Assembly (NCBI GenBank): GCA_028583405.1 | Contig: CM053247.1 | Span: 12,330,063 to 12,394,062 of the forward strand | Length of the DNA stretch: 64,000 nucleotides | Source of the DNA: Pogonophryne albipinna | Lineage: Eukaryota > Chordata > Actinopteri > Perciformes > Artedidraconidae | Reading direction: 5' to 3' | Shown: positions 46,005-58,725 of the stretch, piece after piece | How the letters are laid out: each line of letters starts with the position of its first letter | Numbering within the stretch: position 1 is the stretch's first letter | The notes under the pieces: model-generated | The model's database searches: none | What the model was told of the DNA's origin: nothing | Seen by the model: the letters and a program-made list of their open reading frames with translations, nothing else | Made by a program: the position numbers and the translations under genes

Positions 46005-46400
46005 TGCTGATGGGAACTTGGGTCCCCCTCGCTGTGAGGGTGCAGCGAGCCGTTTGGCTGATGCAGAGTGGAGTGCACGTGCTGGGGTGTACAGTTTAAC
46101 CATGTCCTGGATGTAGGAAGGGCCAGATCCATTCGCAGCATGGTAGGCAAGTACCATTGTCTTGAAGTGGATTCTAGCAGTTACCAGAAGCCAGTGGAGG
46201 GAGCGGAGGAGCGACGTGGTGTGGGAAAATGTAGGAAGGTTGAAGACCAGACGAGCCGCTGCATTCTGGATGAGCTGCAGAGGTCGGATGGCACATGCAG
46301 GTAGACCAGCCAGGAGGGAGTTGCGGTAGTCTAGGCCTGAGATGACGAGAGCATGGACCAGAACCTGCGTTGCTTTCTGTGTCAGGAGGGGACGTATCCA
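46005..46400 (+). repeat. Common teleost interspersed repeat, 3' part
   Basis: Contains TTGAAGTGGATTCTAGCAGT, GCATTCTGGATGAGCTGCAG and TAGACCAGCCAGGAGGGAGT, words I recognise as one repeat. It resumes the repeat left off near 44990; the DNA between, including the LINE, was inserted later. Confidence 0.55.
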
Positions 46401-46429
46401 GACAATATAAGATTAGCGTTGCAGCTGGA

Positions 46430-47235
46430 TTTTGGAAACAAATCTTCCAATGCAATATGTCAAATGTTACCTAAAATAGATGCCACTTCAAAGGGAATAC
46501 AACCGCCTTTTATGGAGCTTTTGAACCCTGTACGTTTTGAGGATCAAAGTGCAAACGTGCTGTCTAATAAAAAGAAATACTCTTCTTCTTGGTTTGGGGA
46601 AACTTTTCTGAGTGAATTTAAGACTCGACAGCAAGTGGATTGCAATGTCAAGCTGTATTGGCCCAGCAATGTGTTAAACTATTGCCTTCCCTCAAAGAGA
46701 GTTTGAAATGGATAAATATATAAATGTCAAACACAGGATTACTGTGGAAGAAATGTATGTTTTTGGACACCAATGACACTTAATCGTCTCTCCGGACAAA
46801 CAAAAAATACTCCCTATTAAAGGTGCGTTGTGTAACATGGACAAAAAATAATGCTTATTTTGTATGCCGTTGTTAACTTTCTTTACTCATTTTATACATT
46901 TGATGTAGGTTATAAAACTCCACTGACAGCTTGGCAGGCATCTGATATAACTAAGAGGCCTTGATAGAGAGTTCAAGGTAGGAGTAACATTTGTTTCCCT
47001 TTGAATTCCTTGCAAAGCAAAATTGCAGACAGTTTAAACCACTTACTAAACATTCTATAACCATTTGCCCAAGGCTCTTTCAGTATGTCCCACCATTAGC
47101 ATATAATGCTTTGTAATAAGGGATTCAACTCTGGTGGATAAGTGATTTACCCTGTCATGATCATCTTTTGTGGGAGCAAGAAAAAAGGGAAAAGAAAAAG
47201 GCTCGTCTGAGTAATTTAAAGCTGTGTCCTAGAAG
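46430..47235. other. Unique, gene-free sequence
   Basis: Nothing recognised. The 117-codon frame at 46353-46706 runs out of the upstream repeat and matches no protein. Confidence 0.5.
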
Positions 47236-47239
47236 TGAG

Positions 47240-47690
47240 AGATTGGATATATGATGTTGATTACACAAACTGAGACCCTTTTATGTGACCCTCGTACAGC
47301 CGGCGAGACGCTACTTTATTGTTGTGGCACAACAGGGCTGGTGGGCTCTGCTGGCAAATTTACAGTCAGTGCCAGTATACCCCTTGCTATTCATGAAGCT
47401 AATATATTCCACCATGCAGCAAGGAGCCGGCCCTGATGTGCCTCTACACAAACACCCTGACCTGAATCTCCCCCTCAGTCTGACACATCCATTACCCTTA
47501 CCCCACCAGTTCAGTCATCAACTCTGCCAGCATATGGCGGGGCATATGCATCATGGCGTTGTTTACAAGACGGAGATTGGGTGAGGCCGTTGGTGTTACA
47601 CTGCAAGCAAATAACGGCGTAATATCTTGAGCCTGCCAGGATTATCTGTTAATTTATGTGCAGTGATCTGTTCAATCTGTTACCTTCAAC
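47240..47690. other. Candidate conserved non-coding element
   Basis: Repeat-free stretch of even composition, including CCAGCATATGGCGGGGCATA and GCAAATAACGGCGTAATATC. Two overlapping open frames (47251-47436, 47285-47584) are not convincing as coding. Conservation was not tested. Confidence 0.25.
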
Positions 47691-50600
47691 AAACAATGGC
47701 CAGAATTTAAAATGGCTACCTGGTATCAGCGTGCTTGAAATAGTTTCTGAATATGTTTTAAATTAGTTACATTCCTGAAAAGCTATTTCACCACAATATT
47801 TATACCCATACTTGGGACTTTTTCCGTTGGTTTTCTGACTCCCTCCACCTCAATCCTTCTGTGTATTGCCTCATAGTGTTTTCTCACCAATTATTTATGA
47901 ATTCCAATTCATAATGCATTCTTAGGTGACTGTTCCTCGTTGGATTCCCACAGAGAGATGAATGCATTGGTTTACTGGCTGGTCATATTCATCATCATGC
48001 AAGACAGTCCCAGTGCTGGCTTGGAGAACCGGAGAGATAGAATGATGGCAGAGCAAACTGGAGCCGGGGCTTGGGAAAAGCCTGTGCATGAATCTTGATC
48101 TGACTGATGTGCAGTATTACTGCAGATTATGATATTTCTTGCATAACATCCTCAGAGGTATTGAGTAATATGCAGTAAAAATCCACACAAGCTGATTTAA
48201 GATGATAAGAAGTTAGTGTGATTTATTTCAAAGATTCTGGGCTCACGATATGGTTTCCTCTTTGGAGCCATAAACAAGCCTTTGGCCAGGTCCCATGAGT
48301 CATCGAAATCATCTTTTCATATAGAAGGGATTGTCTACCTTGTGTGCGAGTGTTTGTATGAGAGATTGGGCTTATTGATTGTAACTGATATTATTACATT
48401 ATGTGTTGAAATGCATCAGAGGCCCATTATGCAGGGCGTGTTTGTTGTATGTCTTCTGAATTTCTCTATGGTTATTGACATTTTTATGTATCAGAAATTA
48501 TGCTGCTGTGAGAAAAAAAAAATGATTTTGATAACATTGAAATTGAAATGTCCACCCCTCAGCAAAGAGCCCCTATTACTTCTACAGCCTTGACAATAAG
48601 GCTTTGACAGCTTAGCGCTGTGGGTGGAATTTATAAAATGAATACCGTACAATTACTAATGCAAAAATGATGTGACGGCAATGCATTAATGCTCTTTTAA
48701 AGATTTGGCTTGTGCATAGCAGATTTCTGCGTGTGAAGGACTTGAATAGAACAGGACATGTCTATTTTGACACATTTAAAAGGAGCATAATGGTGTTTTA
48801 ACCCCTTCAGTTTACATTATTTCTGACCATTTACCAAGGGCTCTTATATTTTTTATATTCTATAATTTCTTATTTATCGTGTTGAATACTTTTCTTTCTT
48901 CCCAGACAGCCCATCATTTGAATTTATATCCATTTCCTTTGAATATCAACTTGAAAGCGCTTAAAACTGAACTTAATCAAAAGCGTTTCTAGACATTTTA
49001 TATTAGGAACTTACAACTTGAGATGCCTCAAAAGCTTCATTGCAATCAATAAGAAAACAAACAAAGATGTCGTGGTCAACTTGGTTGTTTGTTGTATCTA
49101 AAGGGTTATTGTTCAGTAGGTCAATGCTGTAATAGTGACACTGTTTTTACCTTCTGTGTCTGCGTACTGGTTTTGTGACTGCGATAATGTCATAACAATG
49201 CAATTCAGGAAACTTTACAGATGTTTTAAGATAAAAATTAAGGTAAGTAAAAAATGGGCGTGGTCTGTGTAAGGGGGTAGGAAGATGGGGAGGAAGTTGG
49301 TTAGGCTGAGGGAAGAATCTATTTGCCTCCCTTCTTTAGACCTTGCCTGATTTGTCTTCCTGGCTGGTGAGAGCCCATAGGTGTTTTGTATGCTATCAGG
49401 CTCCCTGACAGCCCTTTCTCATAGATGACATTTTGACTTGTCATAATAGAAAAAATCACAGGTGTAAGAAGTAACATTATTATCTCCATTCTTTTCAAGA
49501 CAGTGAGCCAGCATGCAGAATACCTGACCCTGAAACAGAAGCAGCTGAAATTCATTCATCATTCATTTAATTATTCACACCTGCACTTTTCCTGCTGCGA
49601 AATGTCAAATGTCATCGGAAAAAGGCTTGTCTGAGAGCCTGCTATTCCCTTCCTGCCCCGCAGGCAATAGTTCTTAGTGTTTACTGCCTCCACCCATCAC
49701 CTGACTCCCACACACACCTGCACACCTGCTCCTAATCCCCTTAGCAGCTTCCCAGCTGTCCTTTTTGCTTCACCAGATTGTCTATTGTGCAATGTGCTGT
49801 AACGTCTGCATGTTGTGACCATTTGCTTCTTTTCTCCCTGCCTATTATGCTACATTAGATTTAAAATTCCAGGTCGGTTGGAGAAGACGCATTGCCTTGA
49901 AGTTTGGAGGTGGAGAGTCCCAGTGTACATCTAAGATCTTTCAGACTTTTGGGGGGGAAGAACACATTTGTTTTGAAATAAGGTGAATCATTTGCATAGC
50001 TTTGAAAATATGAAATCCGGCTAATATCAATATATAGTATAGGTCTTATTTACTTATTCAGTGAATGGGATTTAATGTGACTTTAACAAAAAAACTTAAA
50101 AATAAGGAAAACATGTTTGATGAAGTGTTCACTGTACTAATACCAAGCTGGTTGACATCCTACAAGTAATTTTTGATGCTGTTTGCCTAAATGGAGAACA
50201 GTACGCTCTGAGGATGTTGAAAACCTCATTCATCAAACATAAAACATACTGTAGGTTTGAAAAATGAATGGCAGGCATGGTAAGCATGTACAAGTTGTAC
50301 TAACAGGAGTAAAACATTCATAACCATTGGCCATATATTACCTGAGACATTTGAATGTATGGAGGTAAAAGCTGTTTCATGTCTGGCATTTCTCATTTGT
50401 GGTAGGTCTGCAGAGGTCACACAACAGGAGTGTCACTTTAATGTATTCATGAGCAAAGCATATAACATGAACTGAAGCCAATATGAATTGTCAACGACCT
50501 TTGTAGGGGTCAAAACAGGAACAGGAACTCTTCATGCTTACATCACAAATTTAAATGACACATCCATGTTTTAGTTTCGGATACGTTTCACTATAACTTG

Positions 50601-52570
50601 AACCTATGCATGGATGCAAATGGATCATATGCAGACTGTAGTGCTCCAGTGAAGCCTAGATTCTTGCAGTTGGCAGAAAACACGCGCTGTTCCGATGTCT
50701 GCCTCAAAATAAAAGTGTTTACTTATTGAATGTTTGATCTTGTGAAGGAACTACAAACTACAGGAAGTAATTTAATACTATGAAATCTTTGTGGATAAAC
50801 ATATCCCCCATAGCATTTCAGGGTGGTATAATTGTTGACACAACTGTATAGTGACATCCCGAATGCTTAGGTTTTACAAAGAGCACAGCGACTACCAACA
50901 ATACAGGAAACACTGCATTTATTTTGTACAGTTGTCGACCATAACTTACACTGATAGACTGACTTAAGGATAGCTGCCCATAGCTACTGGGGATATCCTC
51001 TTGGTGTTTTAGATAAGCAATGATGAAGCATATTTTTTGTGCTGTGAATCGAGCCCTCATTTTCTCCCTTTTCACAGTGTGTGGTCTGTTTTTTGGCCTA
51101 CATGCCATTTATATTGCAGATTTATTTTACGTCATCCTGTATTTTCTGCTTTTTAAATAATTATTTTGGTATAGCAACTGAGTATTAAAAAAATAAAAAA
51201 GGCTTAAAAGAAAAGTGCCAAGATGTGGATGCTCGTACAGTAACACTTTGGGGTATCTTTGGCACCAGTTGACCTATTTACACACAGCCCAAGCGGCTCT
51301 GTTAAATAGAATTATACATGAATCTGATGAAATGGTACACTAGTTAGCTCAAAGAATTAGCTTCTATTCATCTCTTCTTAAACAGTGTTACTTGTCCACA
51401 TGCATATCTTCGCTTCACAAGTCAGCTTTTGGCAACAAGCTTCCCTTCGAGCTCTGCTTCATCATCGGTGCTCCAGTCATTTGAATGCAAAGTCAGATCT
51501 CCAGCATAATCAGATACTCTCTGATTTGTTTTTAGATTAAGTTCAGGAGTCATATGGTGTTTGCGCAGTGACTCTGTTGTTTTGATTTGAATGCAGTCAA
51601 GCTGGTGATTAAGGTCCCTCCAATATTGTTTGTGTAACACAATATGTTAAGTTCACAGAACATAATGCTTATTATTTTTGAAACACCACATAAAGCCCCC
51701 TTTCTGAGTTGCAAAAGTGACACGAAAATCAAAGGAATCATGAAATAACACCCTCTTTAGCATCAGGTAATCATTTAAATCAGATGTTCAATTTATTAAG
51801 TACTTATTCTGGTTTTGATCATATTTGGAATACAGTGTTGTACTGTGGGTGGACTTTTAATTCTATACATCTAAGCCAGTCCATTCTGCACCAACTAAGG
51901 TACTTCAACATTTTCTAATTCACACTCTGCTAAATCTGTGCTTCTTTGATTATATTTGTCTGCAACCTGTCTCTAATGGCCAGCAGAGGGGGATTCCACT
52001 GGTTGCACATTTTTTTTAGATTGTATCGAGGTCCATCAGAAACAGTTTCCTGAGGTTTATGGTCGCTAGTTTTAAGTCAATCAAATCTTCACTACATGCA
52101 CTACTAGCATGATGTGATGAATTAAGTTCTTTTTTTAGAGTAAAATAGATGACCAAGGGCTTAAGGGCATCCCACATGGCCTTGTTCAGATTGGATGCTA
52201 GCCTGTTTTTGTCTTAGAACTTAAACCCTTTCATGATGTGCTATCATTTCATTAAAGTAATTGCAACAATTTGTTCACCTTAAAATTATTTGTTCAATTG
52301 AAGTTTGCTCCACCCTATCCTGTCATTCATGATTCCAAAAATCACTTTAACTTTGTTACTTTAACTTTATGTTTATTGCACAGGCAATGTATTAAATGTC
52401 TATCATTTTTGGTTGGGTTGATTAGCCCACAAATCCTCACTCCCAGGTCGGCCTATGTTGACGTTATGTCAAGTCCCCTGTGTCGGCTTTTTCCAACGCA
52501 AGAGGGCGGCCCTTAACGTACATTTTCAACTTTCCGGGATGTCTCTAGGCTTCTATATAGCTCCCTAAAC
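47691..52570. other. Mostly unique, gene-free sequence
   Basis: No supported gene. 48590-48730 (GACAGCTTAGCGCTGTGGGT and following) also reads like a conserved non-coding stretch. Other open frames are short and overlap on both strands. Confidence 0.5.
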
Positions 52571-52572
52571 GT

Positions 52573-53030
52573 ATGTTGTAGACGACTTGAGATCGCGAGC
52601 GAATGCTACCCGCAGATCCATTCTCACGGCGTTTATCAACCTTTTTCTTATTCAATATCAAGCCACACTTATTGTTTTTACTTCTTTATTTTAATTGAAT
52701 AATGTAGGACTTTTGTTGCCGTCAGTTATGGGGAGAGTAGGGGCTCAGAATACTCAAATCTGTATTGTTTCATCGTTTTTTCCTTCTAATTTTGTATTAT
52801 TTTCTAAACCACACACTGTTATTTACTCAACAATAACACATAATTATCCTTGTGTTTATTTATTTGTTTGATTAATAAACACAAGTTGGAGTCCGTCAGG
52901 ACCGAGGGTCAGAGCAGCTCAGTTGCAACTTGCTTTAGAGAATTTTACACCCGGAAATAAGTATTCTCTCCGCTTCGCTTGACAAACCCTGTGATAGTCC
53001 TCAAGCTCTGTGATTGGATGTTTGAGTGTG
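52573..53030 (+). repeat. Left arm of outer element
   Basis: Pairs with 59039-59455 plus 63041-63081. Shared words include GACGACTTGAGATCGCGAGC, TAGGACTTTTGTTGCCGTCA and GAGTCCGTCAGGACCGAGGG. Confidence 0.85.
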
Positions 53031-54380
53031 TTGCCACGCAACGCAATCATTTACAAACTCTTCAACTACAACCCTAATTGTATTTTAAAACATTTTAGAA
53101 GGCCTCACGAAATACTTTAATGTAAATTTAAATTTAAATGTGAAGGGATGTGTGTAATGTGGTGATTGACATTATTCACCCACGGATCTATGGGTTGGGA
53201 TATTGTTCCGCACGGACATTTTAGTTAACCGGACTTCCTGTTGATGTGAAATACGAAAAAAAAATTTAAAAATAAAATAATACTTTATTCCGAGTTTGCT
53301 TGCTTTTCTCTTAGGAGGTCATCACATAAAGGCATTGTAATGCACGGTTCGGCTGCATTACATATTACATACCTGCCGTAGTTCGCTATTTATAGAGCCC
53401 TGATGAGAAGACTTCTAGACAAACAGGAAAAACTGCCGCCGAAACTGAATATGTGACGTGGATCATAAATATATCAGCAATTAAACAACATCTTCAATTT
53501 CTCTTCACAATATAAGTCTCCTTGCAGTATCAATACTAATTCGGCAGACTTTTATATTTGATCCAATCGGTATATTGGTATATTTACACCATAACGGCGC
53601 ACAGCTGATAGAAAGGGACACCTGGTGGTTAAAGCACGTTATTGAAATGTATATTTTTATTATTAGATATTAATAGGAGACACAGACAGACACACTAATA
53701 AGGCTTTATTTAAACATTAAAGAATACAAAATAATTAAATAAGCGAGTGCCTGTTTTTCCTGGCCAAGGTTAGGGTCCTTGAACACAACACGAGCCTAAC
53801 GTGTCATCACGTGGTATATGTCTCGTCTGACAGGGGTGCAGTTCTGACGGAGAGCACCAGAACGCCGCTCCTGGGCGGGACCTCACACATGCAGTACCCA
53901 TAAGGAGCTGTACACTTGCCGCAGTTTTTGCGTGGCTGTGTCTTTAGCTGAAAGCCCAGTGGCGATCTGTTCATCTGTCATGCTGATCATACAGTCAAAC
54001 TTTGTTGTTATTAGCATCTGGTTAGCTAGCTATGCTAACGAATATAAGAAGCTTTTTCTACAACCAGTGAGGTAAAGGCACATCTTTATATGATCATTAT
54101 AGTTATAAAAAAATAAGAGAAAGTAAACAGGTATAAAATACTATATGACAGTAAAAAAAAGTTGTTATTAATAAACAAGAATACAGTTTGAAAGGGGAGT
54201 GATTTGTAAAATATCCATAAAGAAAAAGAAATCTGCTTCCAGTTCTGTTTCATATGGATGTTGAGAGATGTATCCATAGATCTCTTAATGTTGCTCTCAA
54301 AGTGCACCAGATTGATGCATTCAACTTCAACATTTAAAAAAAATAATCTTCCCCCCGGACCCCCCTAGAGGAGGTTAGGT

Positions 54381-54401
54381 CCTCCCCCCCCCCCCCCCCC
54401 C
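54381..54401 (+). repeat. Poly-C tract
   Basis: A run of about 19-20 C followed by ACACA. Such runs are prone to length error in sequencing. Confidence 0.8.
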
Positions 54402-54699
54402 ACACAAATCATGTTCACATGGATAAGAAAGTAAACACATTGGCACACATCTTGTGTCCATATCTTTCTGTTTTGGTGGTCATGCCACAACCGTGCACGT
54501 GCATGCATGCGCGAGTCATGGTAAGATATCTGGATTAAGAGGTTGCTTTTTCTTTGCACAGCATGAGAGAAAGGCGAAATGAATGGGCTGTGATTTTAGT
54601 ATTTTTAAGCAGAGGTCAACCATTTATACGGCCCTCGGAGGATATTGAAAAAATGTAAATTGGCTTGTGAGAGGAAAAAGGTTCCCCACCCCTGGTATA

Positions 54700-55587
54700 G
54701 ACCCTCCAGAAAAACGCAGGAAAAAATCCTTGATTATGCGGGCTAAATTCCTTGATTATGCGATCAAACATGCAGGGTTTTATGTGATTTTATGCGGTGA
54801 AATTGCGGAAAGTTGAGAAATATGCGGAAAAAATAAATATTGGGCTGTCTTATTTATTCTCTCTCACACACAACCTGCCACTAACGTTAAACCCCTTTAC
54901 TATTCAATTAAACACATTCAATGTTTATTTATTGTAAAAGCAATTGGGCTATTTTAATCACACTCTCTCTCTCACACACACACACACACACGCTTCTCCG
55001 CCTCATTCTGTTTTCATTTACTCATTCGTTATCTGACCAGCTTCAATCTTGTAGGCTACTCACTTCGTTTCTTGTAGCCCTCGAAAGGGTTTTTGAGGTT
55101 GATGCCTCGGTGAACGTGAGTTGTTTGGCTTTCTTGTCCGCAGCAGCAGAAAGCATTTTCGAATGTTTGAATGAATCAAAGTGGGTCGTCACCGTCGATT
55201 TTCAACACAGTTGCACGGGGTGCAGAATAGTTTCCCCCCACTTTCGTGCAAGACATCGGGGTACTGCTTTGCCCGGTCTTTAGCAGAAATGTTCGTCGGT
55301 AAATGAGATGGATTAGATGTTTTCATCTTGGTGTTTTCTCTCTCGTGTGAGCTCCACACGTTCACGGTGTTGTTTACCTTCTGTGATGCGCGAGCTGATG
55401 ACGTCGCGTCATCATCATCATCACTTCACGTCAAGACGAGTTAACTTTTTTTTTTCTCAACTTTGTGTGGAAAAATGCGGGGATTATGCGACCTTTTGAT
55501 AAATATGCGGCCTTTTAAAAATCTGCGCCATTTTGCTGATTATGCGGTAGATTCTGCGATCGCAGAATCGCGTTTTTCTGGAGGGTC
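54700..55587. mobile_element. TIR element with a CGGBP1-like transposase relic
   Basis: Begins GACCCTCCAGAAAAACGC and ends with its exact complement, flanked by TA on both sides (54698-54699, 55588-55589). Subterminal parts repeat 'gattatgcgg'-type words on both sides. The 888-bp body holds a decayed zinc-finger coding region on the minus strand. A 2-bp TA duplication is not typical of hAT, so the superfamily is open. Confidence 0.7.
55058..55283 (-). pseudogene. CGGBP1-like zinc-finger transposase remnant
   Basis: The minus strand reads AKDRAKQYPDVLHESGGKLF then CTPCN. After a frameshift it continues STVTTHFDSFKHSK and KKAKQLTFTEASTSK. The LHE-x-GGKLFC-x2-CN...H-x4-5-H pattern is that of CGGBP1 and its hAT-type transposase relatives, where it binds DNA. 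A frameshift between CN and KST, with loss of several residues, breaks the gene. The catalytic part is absent. The 120-codon plus-strand frame here is its shadow. Confidence 0.65.
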
Positions 55588-55729
55588 TAACTGTATGTTT
55601 AAGCACTTCTTTTAACTGATATTATACATATGTTTTATACTCTTATTGATGTATGTAGATAGTATAAGAAATGTGCAGAATACAACAGTTTAATATGAGG
55701 TATACACCAGTCTTGTAGTCAAGTCACCA

Positions 55730-56130
55730 ATTCACGAGTCCAAGTCACTCGAGTCACCACTCTTCGAGTCCGAGTCCAAGTCCGAGTCACCAAGGGAGAG
55801 TCGTAGTCGAGTCCGAGTCCAAGTCCGAGTCAACCAAGGAGTGTCCGAGTCGAGTCCGAGTCATCATTACCTGTGTTCAAGTCCGAGTCACCCAAGGAGT
55901 GTCCGAGTCGAGTCCGAGTCATCATTACCTGTGTTCGAGTCCGAGTCCAAGTCCGAGTCACCCAAGGAGTGTCCGAGTCGAGTCCGAGTCATCATTACTT
56001 GTGTTTGAGTCCGAGTCCAAGTCCGAGTCACCCAAGGAGTGTCCGAGTCGAGTCCGAGTCATCATTACCTATGTTCGAGTCCGAGTCCAAGTCCGAGTCA
56101 CCTAAGAAGAGTCCAAATCAAGTCCGAGTC
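55730..56130 (+). repeat. GAGTCC-rich ~70-bp minisatellite
   Basis: Copies of a unit containing GAGTCACCCAAGGAGTGTCC, GAGTCGAGTCCGAGTCATCA and TTACCTGTGTTCGAGTCC. CCCAAGGAGT recurs at 55891, 55961 and 56031, a 70-bp period, with an earlier shorter unit at 55832 and a diverged one at 56101. Related GAGTCC DNA lies at 58515-58725. The Ser/Arg/Val-rich open frames across it are not genes. Confidence 0.85.
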
Positions 56131-56194
56131 ACAAGTCTTCATGTATTAACCTTCGTGGATATATGTGTTGAAATGTAGCTTTACTAATCTGTCT

Positions 56195-56300
56195 ATTGAA
56201 CTGGTGTGAAGCGAGTTTGGCTACAATTCTTGTAATAGGTGCTATACAAATATAAAGCTTATTACTAATATTAATATTATTATTATTATTATTGTAAATG
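56195..56300 (+). repeat. L2-like 3' tail with (ATT)n
   Basis: GTAATAGGTGCTATACAAAT then ATAAAGCTTATT and an ATT run. A decayed retroposon tail within the GAGTCC-flanked block. Confidence 0.5.
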
Positions 56301-56825
56301 ACCTTTAATATGTCTAACTATATTTAAAATGAGTTACCTTTTAGAGAAGTGATTATATTTGTATGCCAATATTTTCCTATGGTAAAGTTTTCGTTTTGCA
56401 CTTTTATTTTGATAGTAATAAGATCGGGACTCTTATTTTGAAGGAACTTTTACCGTTAAATCGGTTTACTGATAAAGATTTAGCCCCAGAAAGCACATGG
56501 CTAATTAACATGCAAAATGACGTCATTCTGCATGTTAAGTAGTCATGTGCTTTCGTGTTATCGGCTGCATCTTTATTTATTGATTAGATCAGATTACTCT
56601 GATGATAGTGTTCAAGACAGCCCATATGTCTGAACTCGATCCTTAGAGTGATGTGTTACGGAGCCTTCTCTTCAATATTGTTTCCACATAACGAGCATTT
56701 TGTGCTGCTCTTTTCCAATGTGGAAGCAGAATGTGTGAAAGCATACAGCACGATGCGGGATGTGTCTCTAGACATCTTTAGACTGGAATAGCGGGGCCCA
56801 GTACGTGAACTCGCCTCGCAGGTGC

Positions 56826-58467
56826 CAGAGATGTTCACAAGTCTTTTTTTGCAAGTCCAAGTCAAGTCTCAAGTCTTTGGTCACGAGTCCAAGTCAAGTC
56901 TCAAGTCTTTGTGGGGTGAGACTTGATCAAGTCTCAAGTCTTTGGTCACAAGTCCAAGTCAAGTCTCAAGTCTCTAAAAAATAAAAGTCTCATGTCTCTT
57001 CTGGTTGTAATAAGCCTTCTATTGTCTGCTGCTATCCAGTCTGTTAAGAATACTGCACAGCTATATCTAAGAAATTCAAAGCATTTACTGTATTATTATC
57101 ACTCCTATATCTATTAGCATACAGTATCAGTAGTGATTAGTTGTTTGTTATATGATCACTTTAAACAGGCTATTGCAATGCAATATGAGGAAAAACATCA
57201 CACTTTAGCTAAATGCAAAACACTTCAGAATCAGAAATCAGTATCACAAATACTTTATTAATCCCCCGCAGGGAAACTGTGTTAAAAGTACTTAAAAGTA
57301 AACATTTGTTCTGTGCCATTTGCAACTAAAAAACTATTGCTGCAATATTATCTGAAATATACTGAACTGGTGATATTAAAACATGACCTGTTCCAAAAGA
57401 GATATCTACCATTAACACCATTTACCAGCCAAATGCTGGTAACTCATGCAAGTGGCTGGTACTGTATGTTGCACGCACCAGCCAAAAATAACAATGGCAA
57501 TCTATTGAGTGGCTGGTAAAACATTCACTAGGCTAGCCATTTGGCCAGTGGACAAAAATGTTCAAATTTGACCTCTGCAACCGTATTGTTTAATTACACT
57601 GGGTCTCTAATGACATATTTTAAGTCTACTATAAATAAACATATTCCTCTATCCTCTCACTCAAACCCAGTGTAATGGTAACCTGATAAACCTGTCACAT
57701 TAACGTTACGTGGTCAACAATAAACCTGTAACCTGCCTATAAACCGACAGATGTATTTATGTATCTAACTATGTATTTTTCTACGTTTAACGTTAGCCAG
57801 TAGATGGTGGTAGCGGAACGTAATGATTAACGTTACCGACCTTTTTTATGTCATGTCAAGAGTTGGATGTCAACGCCACTCAACGCAAACAAGTGTGACA
57901 AGCAAACATTCACTCATCTTTTCAAATATTCAGTTACAAAGCTAGTAGCAAGTTAAGTTAACATTACATAGCTGATGCTGAGCTAAACATGTTTGCTAAC
58001 CGTCTCTCCGGGTGAGTTTTCAAGTGCCTGATGAAATTTGACGTTGTTGCACCAGCATCCTTGATTTTAATATGGCAGACTTTGCAGTGTGCGCTCCTTT
58101 TGTTGGTGCCGCCGGCGTTTTGTTCGAAGTTTTTATAGTTGAACCTAATTACAAGCGGTACAGCTGCAGGTGTGCCGCCGGTCGCCATGGTGTTACCATG
58201 AGGTAGTGCGAGAGGCGCGCACCTGCGTAATGAGGTTACCATGGTTACCATGAAAAAAAGGAAGGACGCCCGTCAGACGTTTCAGAGTTTCCTCAATGTT
58301 AATACGCCAAAAATAGAAAACACAATGATTGTTCACGAGTCCCAAAACACGAGTCCAAGTCGAGTCCGAAGTCTTTTGAGCAGGAGTCCAAGTCAAGTCT
58401 GAAGTCTCTGTGTGTGCGACTTAAGTGCGACTCGAGTCCGAGTCACAAACTCGAGTCCCTATCTCTG
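56826..58467 (-). mobile_element. Non-autonomous BED-finger hAT, copy 2 (1642 bp)
   Basis: Inverted relative to copy 1 (41706-43593) and nearly identical to it along shared parts. It is flanked by a perfect 8-bp duplication GCAGGTGC (56818-56825, 58468-58475), typical of hAT. The BED-finger exon lies on the minus strand near its right end. It lacks the TTAA MITE present in copy 1 and retains about 120 bp that copy 1 lost. About 22 bp at the exon's splice donor, present in copy 1, are missing here. Confidence 0.92.
57998..58188 (-). pseudogene. BED zinc-finger exon of a hAT transposase (copy 2)
   Basis: Same protein start as copy 1 (MATGGTPAAVPL) with one change, HCKVCHIKIKD. After HPER the donor seen in copy 1 (GTCAGT) is deleted, so the frame reads on into RLANMFSSASAM. 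The catalytic region is absent. An upstream in-frame ATG at 58251 exists, but the start at 58188 is shared by both copies. Confidence 0.75.
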
Positions 58468-58514
58468 GCAGGTGCACACGCCAGGATAGAGGACATCAGA
58501 CTCCAGAGAAAACT

Positions 58515-58725
58515 TGCTCGAGTCCGAGTCCAAGTCAGAGCGTCAATGTACAAGTCAAGTTCGAGTCATCGTGGGGGGGAAAATTCACGAGTCCGAGTCC
58601 AAGTCAGCGTACGTGAGAATTCACGAGTCCAAGTCCGAGTCGCGTCAATCAGTGCGCGAGTCCGAGTCGAGTCACAAGTCCCGAAAATCGGCACTCGAGT
58701 CTGACTCGAGTCCGAGTCCGGGACA
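58515..58725 (+). repeat. GAGTCC-rich block, right side
   Basis: Repeats of CGAGTCCGAGTCCAAGTC with irregular spacing. It mirrors the composition of 55730-56130 on the other side of the hAT copy and is probably the opposite subterminal region of one disrupted element. Confidence 0.7.

Noticed and set aside
45576..46150. Minus-strand frames of 96 and 151 codons
   Set aside because: Antisense to the LINE coding end and its flanks; no homology recognised.
53832..54694. Possible hAT between CAGGGGTG and CACCCCTG
   Set aside because: Only 8 terminal bases match and the flanks share no duplication.
54921..55283. Plus-strand 120-codon frame
   Set aside because: It is the shadow of the CGGBP1-like relic on the minus strand and includes CT/CA simple repeats.
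55832..56110. CRISPR-like regular spacing of a repeated word
   Set aside because: The repeat is a 70-bp tandem unit without distinct spacers, in a eukaryotic hAT context.
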